Shown here: one piece after another, positions 48,481 to 60,419 of the stretch
Numbering within the stretch: position 1 is the stretch's first letter
How the letters are laid out: each line of letters begins with the position of its first letter
Assembly (NCBI RefSeq): GCF_963082655.1
Contig: NC_081553.1
Location: 38,589,205-38,653,204 of the forward strand
Source: Stomoxys calcitrans
Taxonomy: Eukaryota; Arthropoda; Insecta; Diptera; Muscidae
DNA length: 64,000 nucleotides
Direction of reading: 5' to 3'
The notes under the pieces: model-generated
What the model saw: the letters and a program-made list of their open reading frames with translations, nothing else
Databases searched by the model: none
What the model was told of the DNA's origin: nothing
Position numbers and translations under genes: made by a program

Positions 48481-50627
48481 TTTAAAAAGCCCCAAATAGC
48501 AGCGAATTTAATTTTTATTAACTCTTCTTCTTTATCAAAGCAGTTTAAAGACAAAAAAAAATTTTTACTGCAATTTTTTTTTTTTTATTTTTTTTTCAAA
48601 TGCTCGTTGATACTTTTAAGAAAATTAAGTTGTAAAAATAGTTTTGAATTTGTTTTTAATATTAGATTCTAATTATTACTTCATTTTTCCTTATTTTTAA
48701 TTCACCTTGTTTGTTTTTTTCTCTAAAATATCTCTATCGAAGTTTTTAAAAATGTTGCATACTATCAGGCGCTTAAAACATAAAAATCTTAATTTTTATA
48801 AAGGGTTAAGCCTGGAACTTCAGTAATAAATTATTATTTTCCTTTGAATTATTTTTTTGTCAATAAAGAACACTTCCCATTAATTTCATGATATGCAGAA
48901 TTTTAAATGTTTGAAGCCATTAAAAAGTTGCATTGAATTCCTTTCAAATCTTTTTTTTTTCGAATTGATGGTTTTTTCTGCATTGTCTCTTCCTTCATAT
49001 TCATTTTTTTTTCTGAAACTGTTTTGACTGAAATGATGAATCTTATTCTCCACGAGTGATTCACTTAACTCGATTTGGTTGTAGTTTTTGTTTTGGTTTT
49101 TTTTCTTCTTCTTCTGTTCATCTTGTTTTATGTGTCTTGTTTCCTTTGCATTCTATGCTTTAAATATCTTACAATAATGATGATCTTTATTTTCTGGCAC
49201 TTCATTAATCATCGCTACAAAACAGCCAAAACGACGACGTCATTTAAAGATGTATTTTTTTTTTCTTTTTTGATTTTGTTCATTCGTTGTATTTAATGTT
49301 TTAGTTGTTGGGTGATTTCTGGGCTCTTTGGGCTTGGGGATGTGGTTGTTGGGGATTTTAACATTCACAATCACAGAAGAAGAAAAAAAAATATGAAGCC
49401 AACTCTACAACAGAGCAACATTTCAAATTTCAACATATGATGTTGATCATCTGCCTCAGCCGGGAAGAAGAGTCCACAACAAGCATTGAACCGTCTGCCG
49501 TTGCATTACTACAAGAAATTAACCCATTAAGTGCAACCAAACTTGTGCTATTGCATGAATTCAACAGATTTGAAAAGACTATTGACAAAATTTGCTTGCT
49601 TATACAAGGCATACGACTACAATATCACATCAAGTGTTAATAATAATTGAGGCTGAAAAATTCTTTACACTCGTAGCAATGTGCTTGGGGGATCTCTTCT
49701 GGGTAATTTTCCTTTTTCGTAGCCTTTGGGGGAAGCAAGCATCCATACTGAAATACAATGTCTTTGAAATGTTTATGGCGGTTTCCCGCCTAAGATATGG
49801 TGTTGTATGCACTAAGCTTGCATATGATGAGTCTCATTCATGATCATCATAATGATGATGATGAAGGCAAGAAGAAGACCAAGACAGAAGATGGCAGCAA
49901 TGATGATGATGATGATTTTAATCTCTTGATTTCTCTCATGAATTTTAAAAATATCATTTTAAAATAAAGCATTTTTTTAGCTGCATCATTAGTAAAGCTA
50001 ACACTCGGCCAGCCAAACAGTCGAACGAACAGCCATCTAGACAAACAGTCAAGACATTTAGACAGACGGACGGACGGACAGAAAAACAGACATGGCAAGG
50101 CCCGTGTTTGCTGTATAGCCTGGACGGACATTAAAACACATTAGACGACATCGTAAAAGCATTGGCATTATTTTGAGTCAAACCATAACAACAACAACAA
50201 CATCACCAACAAAAAAAAAAATTTTTTTTTGTATATTTTTATACGATTTGTATTCAGAATCGACAGTTGAAAGCGTTGAAAATACATTTATTTAACATTT
50301 TGTTAAAAATAACATTTTTGAAAGAATCGAAAAGAAACAAAAACTTTATTTTTAAAATTTCGTAGCCATACGCATGTTGACTACACTCAAACATACATAC
50401 ATACATACACACAGATATGGTAGATAAAAATACTTATTTGTAGTATATGTTAATGGCCTAGGCATGAAGCAGAGTGATATCAAGAGACAAATATATGGGG
50501 AAGCAAAAAAAAATTATTGGACTTGGGAAAAAAGTGATTTAAACTAGGGAGAAGGTTTGGGACTTAGAGAGAGGAGAACAACAAAAAAGGGCCAAGAGAG
50601 GAAAACCTTAAATGTAAAAATTTTTTA
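48481..50627. other. Gene-free intron 3 sequence
   Basis: T-rich tracts at 48940-49010 and 49080-49120, GAT/ATG runs at 49845-49915, GGAC runs at 50070-50080 and a CATA run at 50391-50405. A weakly protein-like frame at 49437-49640 is discussed as a finding. No other gene or transposon recognised. Confidence 0.45.
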
Positions 50628-50628
50628 T

Positions 50629-50661
50629 GATCGGGCGCCAGCAACTCAATGGCGCCCGATC
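50629..50661. repeat. Perfect 12-bp inverted repeat (hairpin) of box B
   Basis: GATCGGGCGCCA at 50629-50640 is followed, after the 9-base loop gcaactcaa, by its exact reverse complement TGGCGCCCGATC at 50650-50661. The stem has 9 G/C pairs of 12 in a very AT-rich region. It is the only inverted copy found in the array and sits at its very first unit. Confidence 0.9.
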
Positions 50662-53600
50662 TCAAGAAAATTGAGCCTGTTGAAACACTTTTCAGATTTT
50701 TGGTTTTAATTTTTAACCCAATTTTTCTTCAATTTTCTTATATTATAAAAAAATATTTGAAGCTCCAAGTTGGGCGCCAGAATCAAACTGATATCCAATT
50801 GTGTTGTCAAAAACACAGTACCATTAATCTGTTGAATCAAATGTTCAACATTCTATTAGAAACTATTTAGAAGGATGTTTTTGAAAATAAAAATGTTTAA
50901 TGATCGGGCGCCAGCAATTAACTTGATCCCAATCTCACAAAAATTGAGCCTAATGGAACACTATTCAGATTTTTGATATTCATTTTTATCTCAATATTTC
51001 TTTTTTTAACTCAATATTTCTTATATTTTCTTATAACATAAAAAAATATTTGGGTCTCCAAGTTGGGCGCCAGAAACAAACTGATACCCAATAGTGTTGG
51101 CAAAAAAAACATACCATTAATCTGTTTAATCAAAGTTAAAAATTTTATTAAAAAATATTTAGAAGGTTGTTTTTAAAGTTTACTTATATTTAATTGTGGG
51201 GTCCCAGGTTGGGCGCCAGTTGTGTAAAAATTTAGCAGACTAATTGTTAGTTTGAAAAATTCACTCCTCAAGATGGCCTGTGCTTGTTTTAAGTTATCTA
51301 AGATCGCCCGTATTTATCTGAGTTCAAGTTTTAATGTTTGGTCACCAGAATATTTTTGATCGGACGCCAGTTTCTTAACCTAAAATTACTCTTGCTCCCA
51401 TCGAAGAACCATATAGACTTATACTTTTCCATTTTGTCTTAAAGCGAAAATAATTTTCTCCACTCATGCCCAAATAATGTTTATAAATACTGACCTAGTG
51501 TGTCCCAGGTGAGGCGACAAAATAAATTTTGATCGGGCGCCATTTTCTAAGCATGTTCTTACTATTTGGTATCCACCGTAGAAACAAAACATTTTCAAAA
51601 TCTTGCCTGTTGCCTTAAAAACACAATGATCCTCCATTGAAATTGACAAAAATTAATTTGGAGGGTCTCTGCTCGGGCGCCAGTTATATGATCACAGGGA
51701 GAAAAACAATTGGTAGTTTGTTAATAATACACTCCAAGGTGGTTTTTAAATTCTTTAATATAATTGGGATGCTCTGACTCTCCTTCGGTCCGAAAATGTT
51801 TGTTGGCCGCCAAAATGTTTATGATCGGGCGCCCGTTACTTGATATATTGGCCATTTTTTTTCCGATTATTGACTTTAAGAGCCTTAAATTTTTTTTTTT
51901 AACTTAAAGAAAGACACAATATTGCTCAAATAAAGACATCACTTTCGTCTCACTTCCTTTTTTATTTTGCCATATTTGTTTTTTATTCTTCTTTTACATA
52001 CAAACTAAACAATTTTAATGTTTTTCAAAACTAGATAAAATTTATGTGGCAAAAAATATATAAACTCTAAAACTAGTGCCAAGAATTACAAAAAGAAAAA
52101 AACAGCAAAAGACATTTATAACACATCATGACTATAATGATGAGGCTGCCAAAGATGATGAGGTGCCTGTAATGATGAGGTTTTTAATGCAATTTCGCGC
52201 AAGCATCCCATTAAATATTCATGCTCTTGTAAATGAAGTCTGTAGTCTCTGAAAAAAAACCAAACAAAAGATATCATAAAAATAGTTTTAGTAGGGAAGC
52301 AACAGCATAAAAGGCCAAGCATTTAAATACTTAAGAAAAAAGTTGGTTGTTTGGGCAAGCCAAAGAGTGAGAAGACATTAGGAACTTCATAAAATATGCA
52401 CCATATCAGAAATGAAGATGATAAAGACAAATATTCATATTTAAGGGACACCACCTAATTTTGCTGGTTTATATTTCAAAATTTATAGTCTGCGTATGTA
52501 TATGGAATTCAGAAAATAAAATTTTGATGTTTTTTTTTGGTTTTTATGTCACTTTAAACATCATAAATTATTTAAATGCCTAAAAATGCTGTACCATTCC
52601 TTCAGTTTCCCAAATTTTTCTATATGTGTTTTGTCTGTCAATCAAATATAATTAGAAAGTCAGTCTCTTCATACTTTTTTTGTCAAAAATCCCTCATATG
52701 TTGTTTGGTTAACTAAGCGACAACATATTTAAGACATCTGGTTAAATTAGGAAACCCTTAAGAATTCAAATCCTACTTAAAGATACTCCAAATTATTATG
52801 CCCTGGTACTCACCATTACCAAACATCACATCATATACAGCTTGTTTGCGTTTTTCGACTAGGGGTAATCTTAAGTCTTAGTTTTATTAAATATCTTCTG
52901 TTCGGGGGGTTTCTTATTTCCTTCACTTTCAGCTCGTTTAGCACAAATTTAAAAAAATTATAAAAATCTTATAGACACACAAACGCGTAAGATGGAGAGC
53001 CAAGTGCTAAACATATGGTTATGTCATAAAAATAACAAGCCAGCAAGCAAAGGCAGCCGAGACAGAGACAACATTGTGTGAGGCAAGTTGGAGGAGATAG
53101 GAAGAAGGGTGGGAGGCCTGAGGAGAGTAATCTCAAAGATTATGATTTTAAGTAATATGATATATTATATGAGAAATGATTTCAATGGAAATGAATTTCT
53201 TAGGAAAATCATTAAACAGCAGTCGAATGTTGATGAATGCAAAATAATGACTCAGAGTATGGATAAACAAAAAGAAAGTATAAATGATCGGGCGCCAAAT
53301 TTACAAAACCAAAATAGTTTTTAGTTATACCAATAATGAAAATGTTAATAAGGTTAATATCTTATCTCATATTGGAAAGGACTTCATTTTAAAAGTTCTG
53401 CTCGGGCGCCATTTATTTGAATTTGGTGTGACTACAAAATTCTAGTTTATATGCTCGGGCGCCAGTTTTGAAAGATTTACAAGTTACAAAATATGTTTAT
53501 ATGATAAAGATTTTTTTTAAATTTAAAAATATTCTACTATATAAAACATTCTATGAAAATAATATCTTCCCTGCTCGGGCGCCATTTATGAAATTAATTT

Positions 53601-53746
53601 TTAATAAAATATTTAAAAACTAAACATAAGTTGTGAGATGCTTAAAAGTATTGTCCAAAAAGTCCATTCCCAAAAATAAGAAACTGGACAAATAAAAAAA
53701 AAAAATTGCGAATATAAATGATCGGGCGCCAACATATTGGTTTCAC

Positions 53747-53965
53747 AAGGGTTGCGAAATCGAGGATTTGAGCACGCAGTCGAAGTCGGAGTCGGACTAT
53801 TGAGCCGGTAGCGAAGTCAGAGTTCGGTTTGGAGTTGAGCATGCTAGTCCCAACCCTTTGATTACGGCCTAATTGCCCGTCTCCGACTTCGATTCCGAGC
53901 TCACAACCTTGACTTCGCTACCCAGGTGAAAAACAATATGTCTGGCCCGGAGTCGAATGTAAAAT
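53747..53965. repeat. GAAGTCGG-type repeat with crossed inverted pairs inside the box-B array
   Basis: TCGAAGTCGGAG (53780-53791) pairs with CTCCGACTTCGA (53881-53892). GTAGCGAAGTCA (53808-53819) pairs with TGACTTCGCTAC (53910-53921). The order is A-B-A'-B', so the two stems cross rather than nest. Composition is GC-rich against its surroundings. The block fills a double-length gap between box-B copies at 53719 and 54063, as if inserted. A fossil simple repeat or unknown transposon is possible. Confidence 0.55.
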
Positions 53966-55010
53966 TATGCAGGCCTAGTTTTCCCCATAAACAATTTTTT
54001 AAATCCTAAAGATTTATGTTTTACAATAAGTCTAGAAAATTCAAATTCCTAAAAAATCTTTTGCTCGGGCGCCAATTTTCTTTTAAATAATTTTTTATTA
54101 CAATTTAATTTTCGAGGGTCAGACTCCGCAGCCCTGGTTTTCCCCATAAAAAATTTTTAAATCCTTAAAATTTATGTTTTACAATAAGTCTACAAAGTTC
54201 AAATTCCTAAAAAATCTTTTGCTCGGGCGCCAATTTTCTTTTAAATTATTTGTTATTACAATTTAATTTTTATATACAAATTTAACATATTGGTTTCAAC
54301 AGAAAATATATTTATAATGTTATTGAGATTCCATTGCAGGGTATTGTCTGGTTTTAGACCATTGTTTAATGCTTTCTTTTCAAAGAGTAGCATAGCAAAA
54401 ACGTTTTGAAATCAGCAAAAATGTGTTGTTGAAGCATTTGACTGGCTCTCCATATCGGGATTTCATTTTCGACCTAGAAAAATCATCAGCGGATGATGTC
54501 GAATGGATTTGAAATGTTTATGACTTTACAATGATTCTGTGGCGTACATTTTGTGCAAAAAATTTCTGCTCGGGCGCCAATTTTTTTAATATATTTTATT
54601 AAAATTTAAATTTTAACAAAAATTTACTTTTCAATTTTCTATTTTCTTTTGAGGAAGTAACATAACATATTATACATATAAAAAAATCTTTTTAAATATA
54701 TTAAAATTTGTTAGACAAAATACATGAACGGGCGCCAGGTACATTATTTTTTTGATAAAAAAAATTATAAAAATTCTAAAAACCTACATAATTAGAAGTA
54801 CATAAAAGAAAAATCTGTTGTGTAAGGAAACTTAAAAAATAAAAATGTTCCTGCACGGGCGCCATTTTTTTTTTAATTCTTCTTTATAGCATCTTTAAAA
54901 AGGAGTTCTAAGCTCTTCTTGCAATAAGTTATGTGAATATTTAAAACTTTTTTCAGTCGCAACTATTTTTTTAATGATTTTGATGATTATAACTCTGCTC
55001 GGGCGCCATT

Positions 55011-57313
55011 TGTTCAGTTTCAGTCCACTATTTTTTGACAATCCAGATTTTTTTTTAGTTTTTTTTTAATATTTTTTTTTTGTTTCTTGTTTTTCTCTTT
55101 GTTTACCGTCCTCTTAATTATTTTTTTTTGTTTTTTTTTGGGATACCATTTTTTATGATATTTTTCATATTTCTTTATTTTTTGAATTTTTGTAATTAGA
55201 ATTAATTTCTTAAAAGCTTTTTGCCATTTAGCCATCCTAATGATTTCACATTCATTAATGTTTTTTTTTTTTTTTGTTGGTTGCAACAATTTAAATAACG
55301 TTTTCTCATTAACATTCTTTTCCACCTCCTCAATCAGTTTCAAATACAAAATTAAGTATTTCGTAAATGTTATAAGGTCGAAAAGAACATATATAAAAGA
55401 AACGATATGTATTTCGGCAGAATTTAGAATTTATTGTTTTTTCCGTCTGCGTCTCTAAAGCAGGTACCACACAGCAACCTTTTACTATAAATACAGTTTT
55501 TTTTCTGGGTGTTTTTTTTTTCGTTATTCTTGGCTGGTTAAGAGGGAAATGATCATTTCAGTTTAAAATGCGTTGTTTTAACATTCCTTGTTGGCTTTGG
55601 GTTTAATCTCTTTTGTTTAAGAAGAAGAAGGAGATCAACAAACATCGTTTGTTTTTTGTCAAATGATAAAAAATGAGTTCAGGATTTACCTTTTTTGCTT
55701 GGGATCACCTTTTTTTTTAAAGACAAATCATAAATGCTTTTCATTCTCTAAACCAGGCAAGGGAAAAATTCCTTTGGCAAATGCTCTCAACCCTTAAAGG
55801 AAAAGGTTTTAAATTTCTTTTTAAATGCTTGGCCATTGTTTTCAAAAAAAAAAAAAAATACCTATACAACAATAAGCCCCGCATACAACACATTAGGTGT
55901 ATGCCACGGCTGGCATATTTGAAAGGATACCAAAATTGGTAAACGGCAAAAAGAGCAATATTTAAATGGTTAGTATTGTTTAAAGGATTTTTTTCTTTTT
56001 TTGGAAACAAAGGATCATGCCAGGGGAATCTGGTTTATACTACGAATCATGCAAGCCACATATGCAACAGTGCTGATTTGAGCGAACCCCTAAGGGGAGG
56101 GTTGGTGGGAAATTGCGCATTTTGTTGTTATGAATGCTAAGTGAGGGGAGCAAAGAGCCCTGCTGCCTGTTTCATTATCTTTAGTTTAAAGTTATACGAC
56201 TTGACATAATTCCCTACTGCTGGGCCATGGTGATGCCTAAACGGCTATGGTGGTCTTTTGGACTCTTCCAACACTGTGCTGTTTATTTTAATTGTTTTAA
56301 AAAATAAAATCAAATTAGACGCCTTCATAAACAATCCCAAGAACTCTAGGCCAAAATCGTTTAGCCCTTTCTATGGAAATGGAATGGAACTACAAAAGGT
56401 TGCCCTGCTTATTTTACACTTGATTGGTCTCAATAAAAGCAAAAAAATATTTATAAATATTTCAAGTTTTATTTTAGCCTATTGGGGCTTTAGGACTTTG
56501 TTTGTTTTACTTTATTCATTTGAGGACAAATTTGTTATTAAAATTTTGGATTTTGCTACAATCCTTAATTTTTCCAAAGAAAAACATTTTCTAATTCTCT
56601 AAGTTTGAAATTTTTCAAAAAATCATCTCGATGATTGATGTGAACTTGTGTTGCCCAAAGGAAACTTGGTTTTTTTTCATCTTCGCACTACTTCTATAGC
56701 GTTTGCTCACGAATGTATGTTTACTTTATTAGAAATGGTGTTTTTTTTTTTTTTTTTATAACCCAAAAACAAAACGAAAAAACTACACCGCAAACCATCA
56801 CATCACCTCCTTGGCCGCCCTAGAACCAAATGCTACAAAAATGTTTATTAATTGAGTGAGTGAGAGGTGGCCACAGTTGCCCCTGATCAATTTTAGGTGG
56901 GGGTGCGAAAATAACCAAAAAAACGATTTTTTTCTCTTACGCAAATTCTTAATGAAAATGAACGAACGCAAAAAAAACGCGCCCGTATATATTGGAAAAA
57001 CGAAAAAAAAATTGTTTTCATTTGAAAACACTCGGTAGCCGAGAAGGCAGGGGTCTCGCGTTTTTTTTTTTTAATAATGAAATGAAAATGTGTTGTGAAA
57101 GTCGTAGTCATTTGGTCTAAATATATACCATGCCACCAAACACTATGTTGAGAGAGTGTCTATGACGTGTGTGTTTTCTTTGGGTTTTGGATGAGGGGCG
57201 CATTAGTATATGTGATTTATTTCAGCATAATTGTTAATGAAAATTTTCGAGTGTTGAGGAATTTTAAAAAGAAACAACAAAACAATAGTAAAAGAAAATA
57301 AAAAAAAAAAAAT
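55011..57313. other. Gene-free intron 3 sequence
   Basis: T-rich on the plus strand at 55045-55145 and 55259-55276; the Lys-rich minus frame at 55020-55349 is a by-product of this. Other frames (55741-56010, 56258-56602) are AT-driven and show no domain. No repeat shared with the rest of the window. Confidence 0.5.
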
Positions 57314-58382
57314 CAGCAACATGTTGCTTTAAAAAGAAAAGCATTAAATAATGAAGTTTCATAATAAAATATAAGTAAAACGTTTTATTAGCTTAAAATA
57401 GTTTTCCTAAGCTTGAAAATGTTCGAAAAGTATGTTTAATTGGTTATTTTTGAGTAAAATAAAAAAATTATGTTGCGTCAACATGTTGCTGAATTTGGTT
57501 GATACATATTTTGCTCAACATTTAGTCAAAAATCAGTGTCCACTCCAATGTTATTAAATATAATGTTATTAAAAAAAATTGAATGTTGCATAAACATGTT
57601 GCTGGGAATAAATTTTTCTTATCTCAAGCAACAGGTTTTTCGAAGAAAAAAAAATTAGAAATAAAGATGATCAATATTAAAATATTGGTAAAACGTTTTC
57701 ATTTCTTAAAATAATTTTCCTCAGTATAAAAATGTTTAAAATCTATGTCAAATTAGTAGTTTGTCAGTAAAACTAAAAAACCATGTTGCATCAACATGTT
57801 GCTGAAGTTTGTTGATACACATGTTTCTCAACACTTTGTCAAGAATTTGTATCCACTCCAACTCAAAGTGTTAAATGTTATTGAATGAAATAAAAAATTA
57901 AATGTTGCATAAACATGTTGCCGGAAATAATTTTTTCTAATCTCAAGCAACAGGTTTTTCGAAGAAAAAAAATTAAATAAAGAAGTTCGTATTAAAATAT
58001 TTGTGAAACGTTCTCATTCCTTAAAATAATTTTCCTCAGTTTAAAAATGTTTTAAAACTATGTCAAATTGGTTGTTTGTCAATAAAATTAAAGAACAATA
58101 ATGTTGCATCAACATGTTGCTGAAGTTTGTTTAAACACATATTCTAGTATATTGTCAAGAATTTGTATCGACTACAACTCAAAATGATAAATGTCTTCTT
58201 TTTGAAAAAAAAAAACAAAAATACATATATACATCATAAACATGTTGCTGGCAACAAATTTCTCTTAATGCTTTAAAGCCATTTAATGTATTCAGAAACT
58301 TTTAAAGTATTTCTGGAATATATACCAGTATAATTTATATCAATCTTTATTTAAAAATGTTGCAGCAACATGTTGCTGAAAC
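57314..58382 (-). repeat. Box-A array, cluster 7, inverted orientation, ~319-bp dimeric unit
   Basis: After a half-box at 57314, boxes read ATGTTGCATCAACATGTTGCT or ATGTTGCATAAACATGTTGC-type at about 57473, 57581, 57780, 57900, 58099 and 58358, i.e. the reverse complement of clusters 1-6. Alternating copies form a higher-order repeat: 57473, 57780 and 58099 (TCAACATG form, about 307 and 319 bp apart) and 57581 and 57900 (TAAACATG form, 319 bp apart). Long flanks match too, such as 'ctcaagcaacaggtttttcg'. So two different ~110-200-bp monomers were amplified as a dimer. Confidence 0.85.
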
Positions 58383-60070
58383 AAGATTTGTTAAAAAATG
58401 GCAAATTTTTCGGTTCCTAAAACCTATTTTCTTTCTTTTTTTATATATCTCTAAGCCATTACCAATTTTAATTTGTCATGCATTTTAAGTGGCCTACTGT
58501 TTTTTTTTTTTTCTTTATTTTCTCCTACCGGATGTTTATAAACATGTGCAGCTACCTATCTAGCACACTACAAATCCATAATAAAACAAAACCAAAATCA
58601 TTCGTTAGTTCATTCATTCCCGCATTTAGATTAGCTAAGCCCTATACCATCACAAGAGGGGGAAAAAAACAGTGAAAGTAGCAGTCAGATGTTGTAGAGG
58701 AATCATAAAAACAAATAGTAACTGAAACCTGCACAAAAACCCACATAACAAAAAATCTCTGTCATATCACAAATATTGACACTATTGCAGGCCCAAAAAA
58801 AAGAAAGATAGAATTCATGGTACACTATTTTTTATTTGGTTACACAAAAATTATCAACAGTTCTTTCTTCGACAAGAAAGAAGCTCAACGCTTTACAAAC
58901 ATACAGCATTTTTTTTTTATGGTAGCTAATGTTTAACTAATATTTGTTGATATTGTCATTTGTTGTCTATTGGCGCGTCTTTGCTTGAAGGTAGCAGTAA
59001 ATACAGTATCTTGCTAAGCAAGAGCCAGCCAGCACTGCAGCCAGTTGTTGAATTTAAGTGTTGTAAAGATAATGAAGAACAGCAAACAAAAAAAAAATCG
59101 TATAGGGAGACATACCATGCTGTACATACTAGACCACAACAAAAACGAAAAATACCAGCTACAAACATAAACACTGAGACACTTACTACTTACCTACTGA
59201 GGAAATAACAAATAATAAAAATATGAAAAAAAAAAAAGAAATCAAACAATAACACATGTTGTTGCTTGCTATGCAATGCTTTAAATAAATATTACAACAA
59301 GAAATTATTACAAATTACAATTTGGTTTGAATTTTTTGGTAATGGTAACATCATATCACACTAGAGGGGAAGAGTGGGAGAGAGATGGGGGTCTGAGAAT
59401 CCCCTGCTTCAAAACTGTTGCTTATTAACTTTTGTATAAAACTGAATATGTTATCTTTATGATTTTTTTTTCTTTCGTTACCATTTTTTATGCAGGCCCA
59501 GGCCTATTTGGTTTTATGGTTAAATGGCTGGGGAATTGGAGGGTGTATTAAGGGGGGACTCTGGCAGAATAACCCACCAGTGGTAGGTGTCATAAACCAC
59601 TCCATTGCCTTTGGGTTATAAAAATGTAATCATGGTTTTACTTTTTTATATAGTAGATGATGCACCTTCTCTTCATTGTGCTATAAAGATAGATACACTG
59701 AAAAAAAATGGTGGTTAAAACTATAAATAAAAAATTAAAAAAAAAATTAAAATAAAAAAATCAGAGATGCAAACTCTAATAAATATTTATTTTAAAAGGA
59801 ATTAAAAAAATATGAAATAAATAAAAATTAAAAAAAAAAAAATAAAAAAATAATAAAAATTAATCAATTATCAATCACTTATTTAAAGTTTTTCTGGATT
59901 ATTTGCGTTAATTGTTATACCTTTTTATTTTATTTTATTTTTTATAAGATATTTCTTTTTATTTTTTTTTTAATTTTATTTTTTAATTAATTTTTTTAAA
60001 TTAACGTTTTTTTCTACCTACAAATAACCACATATAATTTCCACTTATTTGTAAAAAGAGTGTTTAGTTG
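58383..60070. other. Gene-free intron 3 sequence
   Basis: AT-rich; long A/T low-complexity tract at 59700-60000. The frames at 58956-59174 (minus) and 58960-59208 (plus) lie on top of each other and show no recognisable domain. No transposon seen. Confidence 0.5.
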
Positions 60071-60071
60071 T

Positions 60072-60265
60072 AGCAACATGTTGCTAGAACAATTTTCTGC
60101 TCTAGGTCTGTTAATTCTCCACAGAATCTTTATAAATCCAACTATTTTACCTTTTTTTTAGAAAATTAGCTGCATTCCACAAAATTAAACGAAATTTTTG
60201 GTTTAGTGTAAGCAAATGTTGCTTCAACATATTGCTTCAAAATGTTGCTTCAACATGTTGCTGAA
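60072..60265. repeat. Isolated box-A copies
   Basis: AGCAACATGTTGCT at about 60072, then 140 bp later a run of three half-boxes within 50 bp (AAATGTTGCTTCAACAT, AAATGTTGCTTCAACATG and GTTGCTG at 60213-60263). Orientation follows cluster 7. This is the last trace of the family in the window. Confidence 0.7.
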
Positions 60266-60419
60266 TTCAATTTTTATTAAAAATCCAATTTCTGGACTCC
60301 AGCGCCACCACTGTGGCACAGGACATTATAGATTTGTGCATTTGTTTGCAACGCTAAGAAGGAGAAGAGCTAGACCCATCGATAAGTATACAGATCGGCT
60401 TAGAATCACTTCCTGATTC

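Larger units (their letters stand above)
50628..55010 (+). repeat. Box-B array: GC-rich GGGCGCC box about every 150 bp
   Basis: About 20 direct copies plus one inverted. TGATCGGGCGCCA occurs at 50628, 50901, 51530, 51822 (ends GCC), 53285 and 53719, and TGATCGGACGCCA at 51357. GTTGGGCGCCAG occurs near 50770, 51062 and 51208. GCTCGGGCGCCA occurs at 51671, 53400, 53453, 53573, 54063, 54221, 54568 and 54996. Related ACGGGCGCCA forms lie at 54728 and 54854. First-block spacings are about 143, 130, 161, 146, 149, 173, 141 and 151 bp. No intact copy was found at 51834-53284. Later spacings are mostly 115-160 bp or about double (344, 347). Spacers are AT-rich and largely unrelated, apart from local duplicates such as 53985 and 54143 (158 bp). 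Confidence 0.9.

Noticed and set aside
50628..55010. CRISPR-like array (short repeat, regular spacing)
   Set aside because: This is animal intron DNA. The repeat is only 12-13 bp and varies, spacers are ~140 bp and some are duplicated, and no cas genes exist.
55020..55349. 109-residue Lys-rich minus frame
   Set aside because: It is the reverse translation of T-rich low-complexity DNA.
26185..58382. Box A as a p53/p63-type response element (CATG core with A/T flanks)
   Set aside because: The core CAACATGTTG departs from the RRRC rule at the first base, and dense regular arrays are unlike such sites. Similarity alone is not evidence.
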